Shown here: in pieces, positions 12,513 through 24,737 of the stretch
Numbering within the stretch: position 1 is the stretch's first letter
Layout of the letters: each line of letters begins with the position of its first letter
Source: Nansenia antarctica
Lineage: Eukaryota; Chordata; Actinopteri; Argentiniformes; Microstomatidae
DNA: 64,000 bases
NCBI GenBank assembly: GCA_963989245.1
Contig: OZ022351.1
Location: 15,310,434 to 15,374,433 of the forward strand
Direction of reading: 5' to 3'
The notes under the pieces: model-generated
What the model was told of the DNA's origin: nothing
Seen by the model: the letters and a program-made list of their open reading frames with translations, nothing else
Databases searched by the model: none
Position numbers and translations under genes: made by a program

Positions 12513-12760
12513 GTGATGTTAAAATTATACGGTTCTATCTAAACTTTTGGTCAAAATTTAGTTTTGTACATAACTGATCCATTAGGTGTTTATTAATGCC
12601 TGTGTGGTGTTATCTTTAAAATGTTGACATTTTTTTGTTAGTAATTAATAAAAATACAAAAGTTCCATCTCACAAAACATAATGGAATGTAAAAACGTTG
12701 ACGCTCAATATCTCTGAACTGCCCTAAACGGAGATAGAACCTTATCATTCTAAGCTCACG
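12513..12760. mobile_element. MITE family M1, copy 1
   Basis: About 248 bp with inverted ends. The right end reads GGAGATAGAACCTTAT then TTCTAAGCTCACG, and the left end is a diverged complement, GTGATGTTAAAATTATACGG. Interior blocks CTCACAAAACATAATGGAAT and GACGCTCAATATCTCTGAAC are nearly identical in the copies at 16992 and 60816. There is no coding capacity and the superfamily is unresolved. Confidence 0.85.
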
Positions 12761-15700
12761 AATTGTACGTGTTTTCTCGAGCTGTTCTTTTATGAAGTCG
12801 TCCGCCCATATTTCCATTTCACCTCTTCATCGCTCCATGAGAGCCCCAGTCTAATTTGTACATACTGTACTGTACAGTAGATCTGCAACAGAGTACTGGG
12901 CCTACTATAAGGGCAGATATAGAAATAAGGGTCCGTATACCCATAACACAATGTAGACCCTTTGGGGCCATAAAAACCACAGTTGCTGAGGGAATACATT
13001 GCAAGTGATAATAAAGTGCTTTGTAGCAGGTTGTTTATTTCTTTCAAAGAGTCATATTAAATAAACTCTCCTCTGAGATTTGGATACCCACGGGGACTGG
13101 TGCTATCAGGCAATAGTTGCACAGGCAGAAGAAATCAGCCTCTGAGAGGAAGTAGGCAAGACTCAACATTGCGGTGGAATTTCAATATTTAACAAAAACA
13201 TTGGGCTACCATTTCCCTGAAGAGCTTGACAGTAGGAAAAGAGCTTCGTGTATATAAAGGCTATAGTTAGTACCTGCAGTACTGTACATGAATGTCAATG
13301 AAAGTTCTGTTTTCTATTACTATCTAAATTATCTCACTGGTGAAGAAACCACTCCCACATTTTCCCATTTCCATAACAAATCAAAACATTTTCAAGACCC
13401 AAACACGCTTCTGTACATGTTGTACACTTTGCAAAGTTTATGACATTTTACAAAAGCTGTTAAGGGATATGCTTTCTCTTTTAGCTACATTTCCATAACT
13501 GTTAAATTTCCCAATGCCCTATTGTTCATTGTTCCTTCATTATCTGCATATGTTGGCCCTTGATCTCTGGGGGTTTGTGCTGATTTAGAATGCAGCAATG
13601 TGGTGCTTAGTATAGATATGTCATATATGCACTGCGCCATGTTTCTCCTAAACAAAAACACCACAGGAAATGTGGACAGCACTGGCGAAGAACGTCCCTC
13701 AAGGCCACTCCTGTCTTTGTATCTCCATATCGGTGAAAATAATAAGTCCCCATGTGCCGTGCATACAGTTACACATAATCACACAATTTCACATGATCAC
13801 CTATAGAGTTTGTTGTTTCTCTCTGCACATAAGAATCACTCTATATATGTCTTCAGACAGTTTAAGAATGCAAACTGGATTCAGACGATCCATAACGTAA
13901 ACAAAACAGCCAATACAATGGGCTCTCCCCATGGACCACTTTGACATTCCCATGTAGCCTGTACACTACAGGAACACTACAGGACAGTAGACTAAATGAC
14001 ATGGCTGAACGAATGTCAAATGAATGTACTGCAGTGCTGATGTTTTACATCCATATCAGAATCCCTTCCTCCTGTCTCTTATGCATATCATGGAGGGACA
14101 TCAAGGGCAAATCAATCAAGGTGGTTTACACTCTGTCCTCTGTTCAATGGGGTTTCAGTAAAAAATGACTCTCTAAAAAGTGATTCCCTAAAGAGCTCAT
14201 TATCCTCTTAATTTTAAATGATTTCAACACAAATGAGTGCTCCTGGCATCCCCCTGCAAGGCTGTCATTGAGGAACATGAGGGTGAGTGTGCTTTCCTCT
14301 CACCGGAGATAAATGGGTAGGTGATCAAACAAGCTATTTCATATGCCAGGCAGACCTTTATTCTTTAAAGGAAGGACTTTTCGCTCCCCTTTGGTGACTT
14401 TATTCTTAGTTTGCCATGTAGAGCTGAGTAGAGCTCGTGACGAGTAGAGAACAGTATGTGTGGAATTGGAAGTGAATGTCCGGTGGCTTAGCAGCATGTT
14501 GGAAACATTACTTTCTTCTACCCAGGAGACGAGATTTTCTGCCTTCCCTATTACAAACACGAGATGAACCACTGCCAATGACACCAACTCAGATGTGTAT
14601 AGACATGGTATAGGTGAAGACATGATGCCAGTCGAAAGGTGGGGATTGGTTTTATCTTATTAGATGGTGGTCCAAATACAGGCATATCTGCAATTTGTGT
14701 CGCTGGTAACAGGTGAGAATACCATTGTGTTGTCTTGCCTGCCAGCCTGATCTCATGCCCATACGTAAGAATGTTCCAGCTCACAATATATGAATTATGT
14801 TTTTCTTTTTTTATTATGTTGTTTTATATGAATTATGTATGCTTGTATGCTTGACCACGTGAATTACGACTTGCCTGGCGGTTAGACAGTATTAGGCATT
14901 CACTTTAAGTGGTTATGGTTTGGGTAAGTTGTCAGGGTAAGGCATTAGCAAATATTAGCATAAGCAACAATAATTAGACGGAGGCTTATGTAAGGCATAC
15001 GTAAACATTTGTTGTTTTCTGTGGCATGAACAAGCACTCGGAATACAGTTCCATATGTAGATTAAACAATGTCACTGCATGATAATGAAACAACCATTGT
15101 TTGTTTTTCATAGGATCATTCGTTTGTCTCTAGTTTTAATGTTGCTCGCCCCTCCAGAATGCTACAATGGACTTTGTTCATAGTAGTTTATTGTGGCCAA
15201 TTGTGACAGTGGCACAACTGAACAGGCCTTTGAAAAGGAAACTTTATCCATAGCAACCATATAGAGGCATTCTCTTATCCACTGGAAAGGTATTCAAATA
15301 TCCTCAACATGAATTGAGTTATATATTTTATGCCAAATGTTTCAGTTTGTTCTTGACCCTAACCTTCAGAGTTTACATTTAAAAAAGAAATTGCACACAC
15401 TGTGCTGTGACAGATTTGTAAATGGTGCACTGTAGGTTGACGTTGTATGGCTCTCCGCTGTGCATTAAAGCAATAATGTAATGTTGTAAAGTAGAGCAAG
15501 GGTACTTTACAACTGGGTTTACTGGTGGTAGTAGCAAGTAGTGAATGATGGTTGTAGTTGACATTCGTATAGCCGCTCCAGGTATAGGAATGATCCAGTA
15601 CATTCTGGTAAACATGAATAAACATGATATGTATTTAAGTCACTCCATGTTATATTAACATTCCTTGATTAGTTTTTTAGAATAAGTGATTTGTATGTAT

Positions 15701-16589
15701 CTCATACTCATGGAGAAGTTCCTGAAAATGGTGCATTTGCTAAAATTATTCATTCACTGTGACAGACGTCCCCAAGTGGATCGGGCTATTGCAGGTCGCC
15801 CATCTTGCTGACAGAGGCATTCTAAACCATGATTTGAAATTCACAGTAATTTACTTTATTGTGGTTCCTCTGGAGATTATTGTCACCGTGGACATGTTTT
15901 TATCAACGAGTGTAAAGGCTCATTCTCTTTTTGCCTCAGAGCAAATTCCATGCATCCATTAGACATAGACAGTATTCCATTAGGAGAAGAATCTTTGAAT
16001 ATTTTGTTGACTTAGTTATCTTTTCTTTGTTTACATTACTGAAATGGAATACTTCTGGTTTCAGAATAATTCATGATTTTCAGTTGACTCTTTTCAGTCG
16101 ACTCTCTTTCTGTCCATGTTGAGTTGATAACTGAATAAGGTCAAGGATAATTCTAGCTTCAACAAAAAAAATGGAACAGAAAATGTAAAAACCTTGAGTG
16201 TGTGTGTGTATGTGTGAAGTGAAATGTCGGCGTAACAAAAAATGTAACTGTTCATAATTTAGCTTTTCCACTGCAAACTAAAGTATATTGAATTACGGGG
16301 GGAGTGAAGTCTTTCATGTTTCACTTCCAATGCACCTCCATACACTTGAAGACCTAGGAAAGTTAAGCATTTCCATAGAGTGAAATTTCTCTTGCTGATC
16401 TTACCAAAAAACAGACACCGAGTGGACAAACTGGAACAGCATTATAATGAGTTCCATTTAAATGAAATGATTTTCATGGCTCAGAGATATTTTGTGATGA
16501 CAAGGAAAGGTTCGCAAAATGGAGTTATAATTGAAACATCACTAGTGGCACTGAAGTGTTTAAATGGATTGTAATATAATGTAGAATAA
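12761..16589. other. Gene-free stretch
   Basis: No protein-like frame, RNA gene or bounded transposon recognised. Short frames here lack codon bias or any known motif. Confidence 0.4.
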
Positions 16590-16680
16590 TATATCCCATT
16601 TAGCTGACACTCTTATCCAAAGCGACTTACATTGCAGTGAGTGCATACTACATTCAGTATGGTCCCAGTGGGATCGTGTT
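16590..16680 (+). repeat. Dispersed fish repeat fragment, copy 2
   Basis: Carries CCATTTAGCTGACACTCTTA, then CAAAGCGACTTACATTGCAG and GGTCCCAGTGGG. It is colinear with 4133-4205 and closer to the common teleost form of this short repeat. Ends are not defined. Confidence 0.65.
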
Positions 16681-16991
16681 AGATAAACAATGCTGCCATT
16701 GTTGACACATTATTATATCACTGTATTTGGACTAACATCCTTGCAGTGATGGTAACATATAGTTCTGCATTATATCAGAAACGTATGGACAACTTTTATT
16801 AGATAATGGTTCTATAGTTATCTTTGTTCAAGGAACAACATATCAATTTGAGCATAAAACCACTTTTAACATCTGCTCCTTTTCCATATTATCTTACTTC
16901 TGCACACAAATGCAAAGGCAGGACTTGGCATCCCCACAACAACCTTATACCATATTGGAATTAATTAAACACAGGTTTGTTTCTCAATTCA

Positions 16992-17238
16992 TGACGTTAG
17001 AATTATAAGGTTCTATCTCCATTTTTGTCAAAATTTAGTTTTTTTACATAATCTGATCCATTGGGTGTTTATTAATTCCTGTGTGGTGTTATTTTTAAAA
17101 TGTTGAAATGTTTTAGTTAGTAATTAATCAAATACAAAGGTTCCATCTCACAAAACATAATGGAATGTAAAACCGTTGACGCTCAATATCTCTGAACTGC
17201 CCTAAACGGAGATAGAACCTTATAATTCTAAGCTCACG
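16992..17238. mobile_element. MITE family M1, copy 2 (best preserved)
   Basis: Inverted ends TGACGTTAGAATTATAAGG (left) and CCTTATAATTCTAAGCTCACG, whose complement is CGTGAGCTTAG plus AATTATAAGG (right). Length is about 247 bp. It shares its whole interior with copy 1 in the same orientation, and with copy 3 at 60816-61166 in reverse. The terminal 25-30 bp are complementary, as expected for a small DNA transposon. No target duplication could be read with confidence. Confidence 0.88.
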
Positions 17239-17393
17239 AATTGCTACCTGTGAAGTACTGTGTACGCCTAATTAACCAACACGTGACTAATTGCGAGGAG
17301 ATTAGATTTGCCAGTCATGTATGAAACACCCCCTTGTTAAAGTGTTTTTGACACTAGATTAATCCTCCAGTGTGTTAGGTTTGAGTGTGAGGT

Positions 17394-17394
<1 letters not shown>

Positions 17395-17443
<49 letters not shown>

Positions 17444-17461
17444 ACACACACACACACACAC
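17395..17461. repeat. (CA)n microsatellite
   Basis: About 67 bp of CA repeats with a single CATA interruption. Confidence 0.95.
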
Positions 17462-17777
17462 TGTAATGGCAGGAGGAAATGTTGATGACATGTTATTACC
17501 AGAGCTTTGAGACACTGAAACACACCATTTAGATCAGATTTATTACCTCCTGTTTACTGTAAATGGGATTTTTAATTGGACACGTTGACATTTGTTAATT
17601 ATGCAACTACTCGATCAATTAGAGGTGGCAGGAGATGTGTTTTCAGGGGCAGGACTAGAATGACCCAATCATTATATAGAGCACAGAGAAGAAATTTGAT
17701 GAGTCAGCCAACCAGTTTAAAGCTTGTCAAAATGCAAAACAAATTAAATTCTGTGCATACAAATATTAATGTACCAT

Positions 17778-17938
<161 letters not shown>

Positions 17939-18592
17939 GTTTCCCTATCCATCTCTCAATGTTTTAACACAAATGTGGCACGGCAAGACAGTCTCTCCTC
18001 ACTCTCTTTTTTATATATATGATCCTGGGGGGAAGAGAGAGAAAGTGGGGAAGAAAGGGAATCAGAGGGAGAGGGAGAGCAGGACAGAGAGAGGAAGCGT
18101 GATAGGGAGAGGGAAAGAGAAAGAGAGAAAGGGGGTCTCTGAACTTTTCATCACTCTCTCATTCCCTGCATCCAGGCAGCATTTCAGGAGCAGCCATGGC
18201 ACAGGCCCCAGGAATGCGTGACAGACCTTAGGACAAGCCTCCAGGGATTCTCAATATTAAACTGCATGTATAAAATACCATGGAACTGATGACATTTGTC
18301 CTAGTTCTGGGGTCAGCTTTGATAGTAGTGTCTTTTCAATATGTTATGCCTCCCCGGTGGCTTAAAAAGTACTAGTACTAAGTACTAAGTATAGAGATAA
18401 TGCAATATTTCACCCATCAATAAAGAATAGTTTCTGAGAGTTAACCAGAATAGAACGTATAGGGTTTAGGGGTGGAACGGTTCACAAATATTTCGGTTCA
18501 GTATGTACCTCGGTTTTTAAGTCACACTTCGGTACATTTTTGGTATAGCAGGGTAAAAATTATCACCAAACATTTTTGGGGAATTATTATTA

Positions 18593-20338
18593 CCGTATTG
18601 ACCCGAATATAAGAATGGAAAATTACTTTTTTGAAGATGAAATCTTTTTTTGAAGAAAATAATTTAATTTGTATTCACATTGAATAAAACAATGATTCAG
18701 AGCTGCCAAGTCTCACGCAATCGCCGTGAGACTCACGCATTTCAACCAGTTCTCACGCTCTCACGCCGCATCTCTATTTCTCACGGCGAAAAAAAGAAAA
18801 AAAATATATTTTTGAAATTCCTTGAAAGAAAGCTACCGGACATGAGTTTCGTGGCATCTTTCTGCACGCGCGTTAACTTGAGTCTGCAATCGAAGCGGCA
18901 GGCGAGCGCTGATGGAAGAACCTGTGTTCACGCGAGCTGCAAGAACGTAGCAAGCAGTGTTGCCAGATTGAGCTACTTTTGGTCACACTGGACGGGTGGA
19001 TTCGGCAGCTTTTAGACCGGTTGGGCTGGACATTGTCAATTCCATCTGGCAACCGTGGTAGCAAAATATGTGCATACATTACAACATCGTATCTGGTAGC
19101 CTACTGGACTGGGTTGCACCAATTTGGCGTAAGTCATTACTAAATGCAGGCATTTAGTAGTTACTAAACCCCTAGTTGTTACTAGCTAGTTTCAAACTAG
19201 TTGTTTACTAATTTCAGTTGCACCACGCCAATCTTTTGCCAATTAGCTAGTAAATACTCCGTTTTGGTAACTGTTTTTTGTTTCTCTACTGTAACATAAC
19301 CAGGTACATGGTACATTAATAATAATAATTACAATTTACAATACAAATACAACAATTGGGGGTCCCTCAAAAAAAACTGGGGAGCGCTGCGCACGCACAA
19401 GATCAACCACCAGGCCCTCATTCTGACCCAGGAAAAACCCTGGTATGTACTGTATAACATGATAGCCATCTATGAGCAATGCACTGTATGTATATAAGAT
19501 GATGACCAAGGGTCTTTCTGCTTCTGACCAAGGGGCTGAGTCCTGTTGATGGGGCCCAATTTTCTTTTAGAGTCTGTAGGCTGTTTATTAAGATTTCATA
19601 TTTTGTCTTGTTTTATAAAATGTTCATTATTTTCATTTGTTGTGCTGGTTTATTATGAACAACATGTAAAATTGCAGGAAACTATCACAAATAATTGGGT
19701 GTGAGAGAGGGGCCGCCGCTGCCACAGTTTTGGGTCGCTCCACCGCCAAATCTCACTCCAAAATTTTGGTGAAACTTGGCAGCCCTGAACAATGTATGTT
19801 ATTTTTATAATCTTGGGGTATGGGCATACATTTTACATACGTTTTTCAGTCACGTATTCACACACCCTCCTGTCAATTTCCTGGAAGAGGCCGCCTTGCG
19901 GCCAGCGAAACACTTTTCTCTGACTGTTAGCATTCTTAAGCTAATCTTTTTGGGCTCGCCATCTTCTAACATTACACTCTGTAATATCATATTTCTTGAC
20001 TGCTCGACAGATGTTTGATGCCTCTGCTTCATTGATCACCATGGTCTTAAAATTGGCATCGTAACTCCTTGTTGTTTGTTAACTTGACCAACTTTAGAGC
20101 CACTTTGTCCGAGCTGGTCCGAGTGTCTCTCCATCTCTCCAGGCACCTGTCACTGGGGTGTGTGTGAGAGGGAGAGGGAGAAACACAGTGGCTCGCGTGG
20201 GGATCAGTCCTTTGGCGCCATACGTTATTGTGAATGAATATTGACGTGTAAAACTCTAGGGCGTGAATATAAGACGTTGCAACTTTTTCAGACGTATTTC
20301 CGGGATAAAAAACCTGTCTTATATTCGGGTCAATACGG
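18593..20338 (-). mobile_element. Pogo-type (Tc1/mariner superfamily) element nested in hAT
   Basis: Termini CCGTATTGACCCGAATATAA and its complement at 20319-20338 are flanked by TA on both sides (18591-18592 and 20339-20340), the Tc1/mariner target. On the minus strand around 19850-20090 a broken frame reads VKKYDITECNVRRWRAQK and then LKNANSQRK, like the Brinker/CENP-B-type N-terminal DNA-binding domain of pogo-family transposases. The DDE domain is absent. A further hAT element (18698-19787) is inserted within it. Confidence 0.82.
18698..19787. mobile_element. Innermost hAT-like element
   Basis: Left end CAGAGCTGCCAAGTCTCACG; right end, as its complement, CAGGGCTGCCAAGTTTCACC. These are about 20-bp terminal inverted repeats starting with the hAT CAG. 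Flanks share ACAATG (left ACAATGATT, right AACAATGTA), so the 8-bp duplication is no longer exact. Length is 1090 bp. I recognise no transposase frame. It sits inside the pogo-like element. Confidence 0.75.
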
Positions 20339-20569
20339 TATTAAACAGTGGTTTAACAAAAAGTAGGCCTTTCTTTCTTAAATAAAATAAAGTCTGTCAG
20401 TACTGTTGCAACCAGCTGCAACCTACTAGTAAAAAAGTACAATTTACAGAAAAGTAAATCAAATGAATATTCTCAATAAAGAATATAATAAAATAACCAT
20501 CCATTAAGGTGCAGCATTTAGAAAATTCACTGAACTTGAGCTGTACTGTACTTGTATTCACATATGCAT

Positions 20570-21050
20570 TTATTTAGGACTTGCCAGCTTGTACGGACAT
20601 TCATTGTATTTTCTATGCAATAAATGTGCAGCTGTTGTGCTATGGTGTAAGAAAGACACCACTTCTGACTGCCTAGCAGCCTGGACACCTGGTGGGTTCC
20701 TGGTTCTTTTTGTGCTGCTAAATTAATTGTGTGTGCAAAGCATCCAATTTGGGGGCCCAGTCCAGCTTCACTGATTACATTGACAATATTTCTAGCATTA
20801 TCTATTGTGACTGGAACTGTGCTTCCTGGCCTCTCCAATTTCCATTCTGACACTACCTCCTTCAGTACCTCTGCCAGATGTGTGCTTGTGTGCTGTTCAT
20901 AAATGGGGCGAATTTGCAGGACGTGGCTTTGCATGTTCCAGTGGCAGTCGGGTGTGATGTGGTGCACAGTTACTGTTAAATAACTCTGGGTGGCCCTAGA
21001 TGTCCACCCATCGGTCGTTAGAGCGTAAGCAGATGCCTTGGATAGGTCGT
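20570..21050 (-). pseudogene. ZBED-like hAT transposase fragment
   Basis: One minus-strand frame of 237 codons covers this part and reads through the element's right end. Motifs in order: LTTDGWTSRATQSYL (first catalytic D region of hAT), VLQIRPIYEQHTSTHLAEVL, EWKLERPGSTVPVTIDNARN (second D region) and GCFAHTINLAAQK. These match the RNase-H-like core of ZBED1/ZBED4-type hAT transposases. The C-terminal catalytic Glu and dimerisation region are missing, replaced by unrelated sequence, so it is inactive. Confidence 0.85.
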
Positions 21051-21162
21051 GGACAACCGTAGTTTGTACTTTCTTATAAAGTACACAGGTGAACCGAACC
21101 GAACGGCCCATACCGAAGATTTTCGGTATGAATAGGTGAACCATTACACCCCTAATAGGGTT

Positions 21163-21531
21163 AGAATGACAGTTGTCAATCAGATGGAGAAGGCTGCCAG
21201 AAATGGCAATTTCATAAGAGATGTTAATTATGTAAAACAAAGGTGTGAAAGGTGTGATTGGATTACACTTCTCTGTAAAGTTATTTTAAAATGTTAGTTT
21301 GCCTTCACTCACAGCAGATGTGTGTACTGTATTATCAATCAATTATACTCCTTTCAAGTTAGAGTGTATGCCGAATAAACTGCATTGTGCATCTAATCAT
21401 TAAAACTTTGAACAATTAAAACAATTCTCGACTGAATACCTCTATTGTGAGAACCATAAATATGCATCTTCTCACAGAAAAACAAGTTAACACTTTGTAT
21501 CACATACATCCACTCATATGGAATTCAGGAC
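21163..21531. other. Spacer beyond cadherin 3' end
   Basis: AT-rich sequence between the hAT target duplication and the presumed cadherin polyadenylation signal. No gene or repeat is recognised. Confidence 0.4.
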
Positions 21532-21537
21532 TTTATT
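21532..21537 (-). terminator. Candidate polyadenylation signal of the cadherin
   Basis: TTTATT on the plus strand is AATAAA on the minus strand, about 250 nt past the cadherin stop codon. It would give a short 3' UTR. Cadherin UTRs are often longer, so a more distal site is possible, but the hAT element at 21154 would then be within the transcript. Confidence 0.35.
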
Positions 21538-21785
21538 GAGCAATAAAAAATATACACCAAGGAAAATATTTTCCGTTAGCCTTATTTTCCATCCCAAAAT
21601 CGGTTTGAATTCTTCCGAATGTCGGCCTACGACCCATGGTCCAAAATGAAAAAAAGAAAAAAATTCAAAAAAGGCCAGTCAATTCAACAGTAGAAGTAGA
21701 ACAGCTGAAACAGTTCAAAAGCATGTTCTGTTAATTGTTAAAATGAGGAGAGGAGAATAGGTTTTGGTTTTAACAGTGAGACAGG

Positions 21786-22288
21786 CTAGGTCGCCACATC
21801 CGACTCTGCCTCTCCGTAGAGTTCTGCCAGTTTCTGAAACTCCGGCCCCCAGTCGTCCAGGTAGTTATAATCCTGCTCTGAGTGTGTTCCCGGGGAGTCC
21901 AGAGAGCTGATGGAGCCTGCCGGCGAGCACTGCCCCTCGTAAGCGTACGTCTGCAGGGAGTCGTAGGGCGGAACGCTGGTGTCCATGTCGGCCTCCACCA
22001 GTCTCTGTTTGATAAACTCCTGCACGTCCACTTGGTCCAGCTCCAGGGTAGGGCTGTGGTATCCGCGAGGCGGCCCGCGTTGCCTTACCTCGGGCCGCAC
22101 GTCCCGCCGGAACTTCAGCTCCTCAGCGGCGGCGGGGTTCCGCAGGGCGATGATGTCGAATGCCTCTGTGTCTTCCTCGCCACCTCCCTCGTCGTCATAC
22201 GTGACCACGTTCTCGCGGATATCCTCCTCTGAGATGATGAGCGGCTCTTTTTTGCTCCTCCGCAGGGTGATGAACAGAACGACGATTG
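21786..22288 (-). CDS. cdh20: Type II cadherin, last coding exon (TM end and cytoplasmic tail)
   Basis: This 503-nt exon follows an acceptor CAG (AG at 22289-22290), and its first two bases complete an Ala codon begun in the previous exon. It encodes the end of the membrane helix (IVVLFITL), the basic stop RRSKKEPLIISEED, then the juxtamembrane p120-catenin region (NVVTYDDEGGGEEDTEAFD). The C-terminal beta-catenin-binding region follows (PPYDSLQTYAYEG, GSISSLDS, YNYLDDWGPEFQKLAELYG), and the protein ends ESDVAT. The tail is full length and intact. The ending AELYGE.ES and the RNPAAAEELKFRRD segment resemble, from memory, cadherin-20 more than the other type II members. Cadherin-7 is the main alternative. 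Confidence 0.95.
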
Positions 22289-24485
22289 CTGCACGAGACA
22301 GAGGAGTGTATTAGACAACACTAGTGAAATAAACATCAACAAAACCACTGTTGAAGAACACCATGTCATTACAGCAGTTGAACGGTACAATATTCAGCCT
22401 GATTGTATGCTAATGCTATTCTCTGCATAATGCTACGTTGTTTGTTAATTCATTGCTCATAATGAATTAACATGTTGTGGTTCATAAACAGCTTAACCAA
22501 ATGGGAGCCTAGCACTTTTTATGTGAATATTTATCTGGTTTTCCATTAGGAGACAAAAGCTACCCAAGCGTTGAAGAGTTGTAAATCAGTAATACACATT
22601 AGCTATCATTAGCATTAGCTGAGATGATTCTCTGAATGGAACCTGGTAGGGTGATAAGAGTCTCCTCATTAGCCTTACTAGAGCAGATTTAACATCCCAT
22701 CCAGTCAAAATACACTATTGTGTGGGAGTGAGAGAAAGGTACACTGTAACAGCAAAACAATCCAAACCTTTTCATGCTTGTATGCTTCAATAGAAATTAT
22801 AATTTTCCCCACATCATTTGACATACATTTGCTCTATCGTGCTCGTAAAAAAAAGTTGGATTTGCTGAAATGGAACCTACATGAACTTGCTTCTGCAGTT
22901 AATGAGTGTTATCCCTCTGAGTGATTTAATGATGACGGTGTGATGTTAACACAATCATCCATTTAATGACATGTCATGCAAGTGCATATTCAGCTAATAA
23001 TCGCAACAAATTTGATAATCATGCTACATGAAAAGAGAAGACCAAGAGAAGATCTTCCATCTTGGTGAATCATTAATGCTTATGACCTTTACTTCGTCAT
23101 ATAATTATGTTGAGCAGTTATGGCACAAAGTTAGTGTTGAAACACCGAGAGTGAATCCTTGTACAGTACACAATTGCTTTTACTGTAACTTGCTAATAAA
23201 TATTCAACAGGGAACACCGTTTAACAAGTGCCTGTCTATCTTTAGAAATACAGCAGCCTGCCAGTGCGTTACGCACCACTTCACACGATGAGACGTATTT
23301 TAACACATGCAAAAGGTGAGAGCTTTCTCATCTCTGATGAAGGCCCAGAGTGGTTAAGAGGTGGCGGGTGTATCTTTAGCATCTGGAAATAGTCAGAGAG
23401 ACACAGAGAGATGGAGAGAGAATGAAAGGGAGCGAGAGCGAGACAGGGGATGTACACATCAGGGATCAGGGATCTCTAGCTTAATGACACTTTCAACCAT
23501 CTTACCATCTATTGCATCAATACACTGATCTTTGTCTCACATTCACCTCGTCTCAATCTTCCACACCAGCTCCAGTATCTCCCTAAACCCTCTATTCAGG
23601 TGTCCAGCAATGCCTCTCTCTCTCTCTGTCTCCCTCTTTGTCACTCGGTGTCTCCTGCTGACGATTGGTCATGCATGTGCTGTCTCTCACTCATGCGTTC
23701 ACTCCAAACAGTGACGATGGCCTTTTGTTCCACCGGAGCCACAGACTCTGCCATAGCGTGGTATGACTGCTGATATGAATATGCACCACCCTTCACGCAC
23801 CATTGTCCACACACAATCAAGGGGAGGGGGGCAGGGAGTAGGTGATGGTGGATTGTGTTCATTATACACACTCTCTTCCCCTGTCCTACCGCTGTTCTGT
23901 TTGCACTAGAGGGTATTTGTTTGTATTTGGCAGAGGCATTTCCATCTCTCCCTTTGGCTGACTTTTCTATGGCAGGTTTGATGAATACTCTTTGATCTCA
24001 GACTATAAACCATTTAGCACTATAGAGTCAATTAATTTTCTCAAGTAGTCTGCGGAATCTTATTACGCTGTAAACAGGGAGAACAGAAAACAACGTGTGG
24101 AGGAAGATGATTAGTCAAACCTAGCCCAGACCCTGTCTACCTCCATGCACCCCTCTCCAAATCTCCTTGTCCCTTTCTTTGTATAATGTGCGTCTTTCTA
24201 TTGTCTTTTTCCTTTCCCGGTGTCTTCAACCATCTACTACCCACTCTCCACCTTTCCACTGTCCTAAGCCCCTAAACACCTCCTCATTTTTCTGTCACTC
24301 TCCAGCTCTCCCCATCCTCATTTTGCATTCCATCTCCATCCTCACCCCTACATTGATCCCTCCCCCCTTGCCCTGACATTCCCCCCTCTCTTCTTCTCCT
24401 TTGCCCTTGCCTTGTCATCTCTCTTCCATGGCCCACTAAGCATGCCCACCAGGCAGCCCCCCCTTCCCCCCCCCCCCCGGCCTAC
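22289..24485. other. Cadherin intron 11 (2.2 kb)
   Basis: GT at the right (24485-24484 on the minus strand) and AG at the left (22290-22289). I see no mobile element, only CT-rich stretches at 24130-24420 and a C-run by the donor. Short frames at 23532 and 24167 are low-complexity Ser/Pro/Leu and not genes. Confidence 0.85.
24457..24480 (-). repeat. G-run just inside intron 11
   Basis: On the minus strand the donor GTAGGCC is followed at once by a run of 12 G, AA, and about 7 more G. Such runs 5-30 nt past a donor can bind hnRNP H/F or form G-quadruplexes. An effect here is inferred only. Confidence 0.8.
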
Positions 24486-24737
24486 CGAGTAGGATGACGA
24501 TGCACAGCAGGATGGCGATGAGAGCCCCCGTGCTGAGGCCCGCTGAGGAGAGGAACGCCTCGCTCTGGCATGCGCGGACCCTCCCGTTGCGCTGGCACGG
24601 GCACACCCGCAGGGTCAATGTGCTTGTGCTGCTCAGCGATGGCTCCCCTCCGTCCCACACCACGATGGGGAGCTCATACAGCTCCTGGGCCAGCTGGTTG
24701 AAACGCCTCCGCCGGGCAATGATGCTGGCCGTGTTGT
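24486..24737 (-). CDS. cdh20: Type II cadherin, EC5 end and start of transmembrane helix
   Basis: This 252-nt exon has an acceptor at 24739-24738 and a donor GTAGG. The split Asp codon at its start and split Ala codon at its end both fit the neighbouring exons. It encodes DNTASIIARRRRF, then LPIVVWDGGEPSLSSTSTL, the conserved membrane-proximal cysteines (VCPCQRNGRVRAC), and the start of the helix (AGLSTGALIAILLCIVILL). The length equals that of the corresponding exon in vertebrate type II cadherins. The RRRRF segment after DNTASI is a feature I associate with cadherin-20. Confidence 0.95.

Larger units (their letters stand above)
18467..21154 (-). mobile_element. hAT element with perfect 8-bp target duplication
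   Basis: Inverted termini TAGGGGTGGAACGGTTCAC (left) and, read on the minus strand, TAGGGGTGTAATGGTTCACC (right). Both ends abut identical ATAGGGTT copies at 18459-18466 and 21155-21162. The element keeps part of a ZBED-type transposase on the minus strand (20570-21050) and is interrupted by a pogo-like element at 18593-20338. The total length of 2688 bp includes that insertion. Confidence 0.92.

Noticed and set aside
21882..22314. Plus-strand frames of 111-116 codons opposite the cytoplasmic-tail exon
   Set aside because: Antisense of a GC-rich coding exon. No independent motif or start context.
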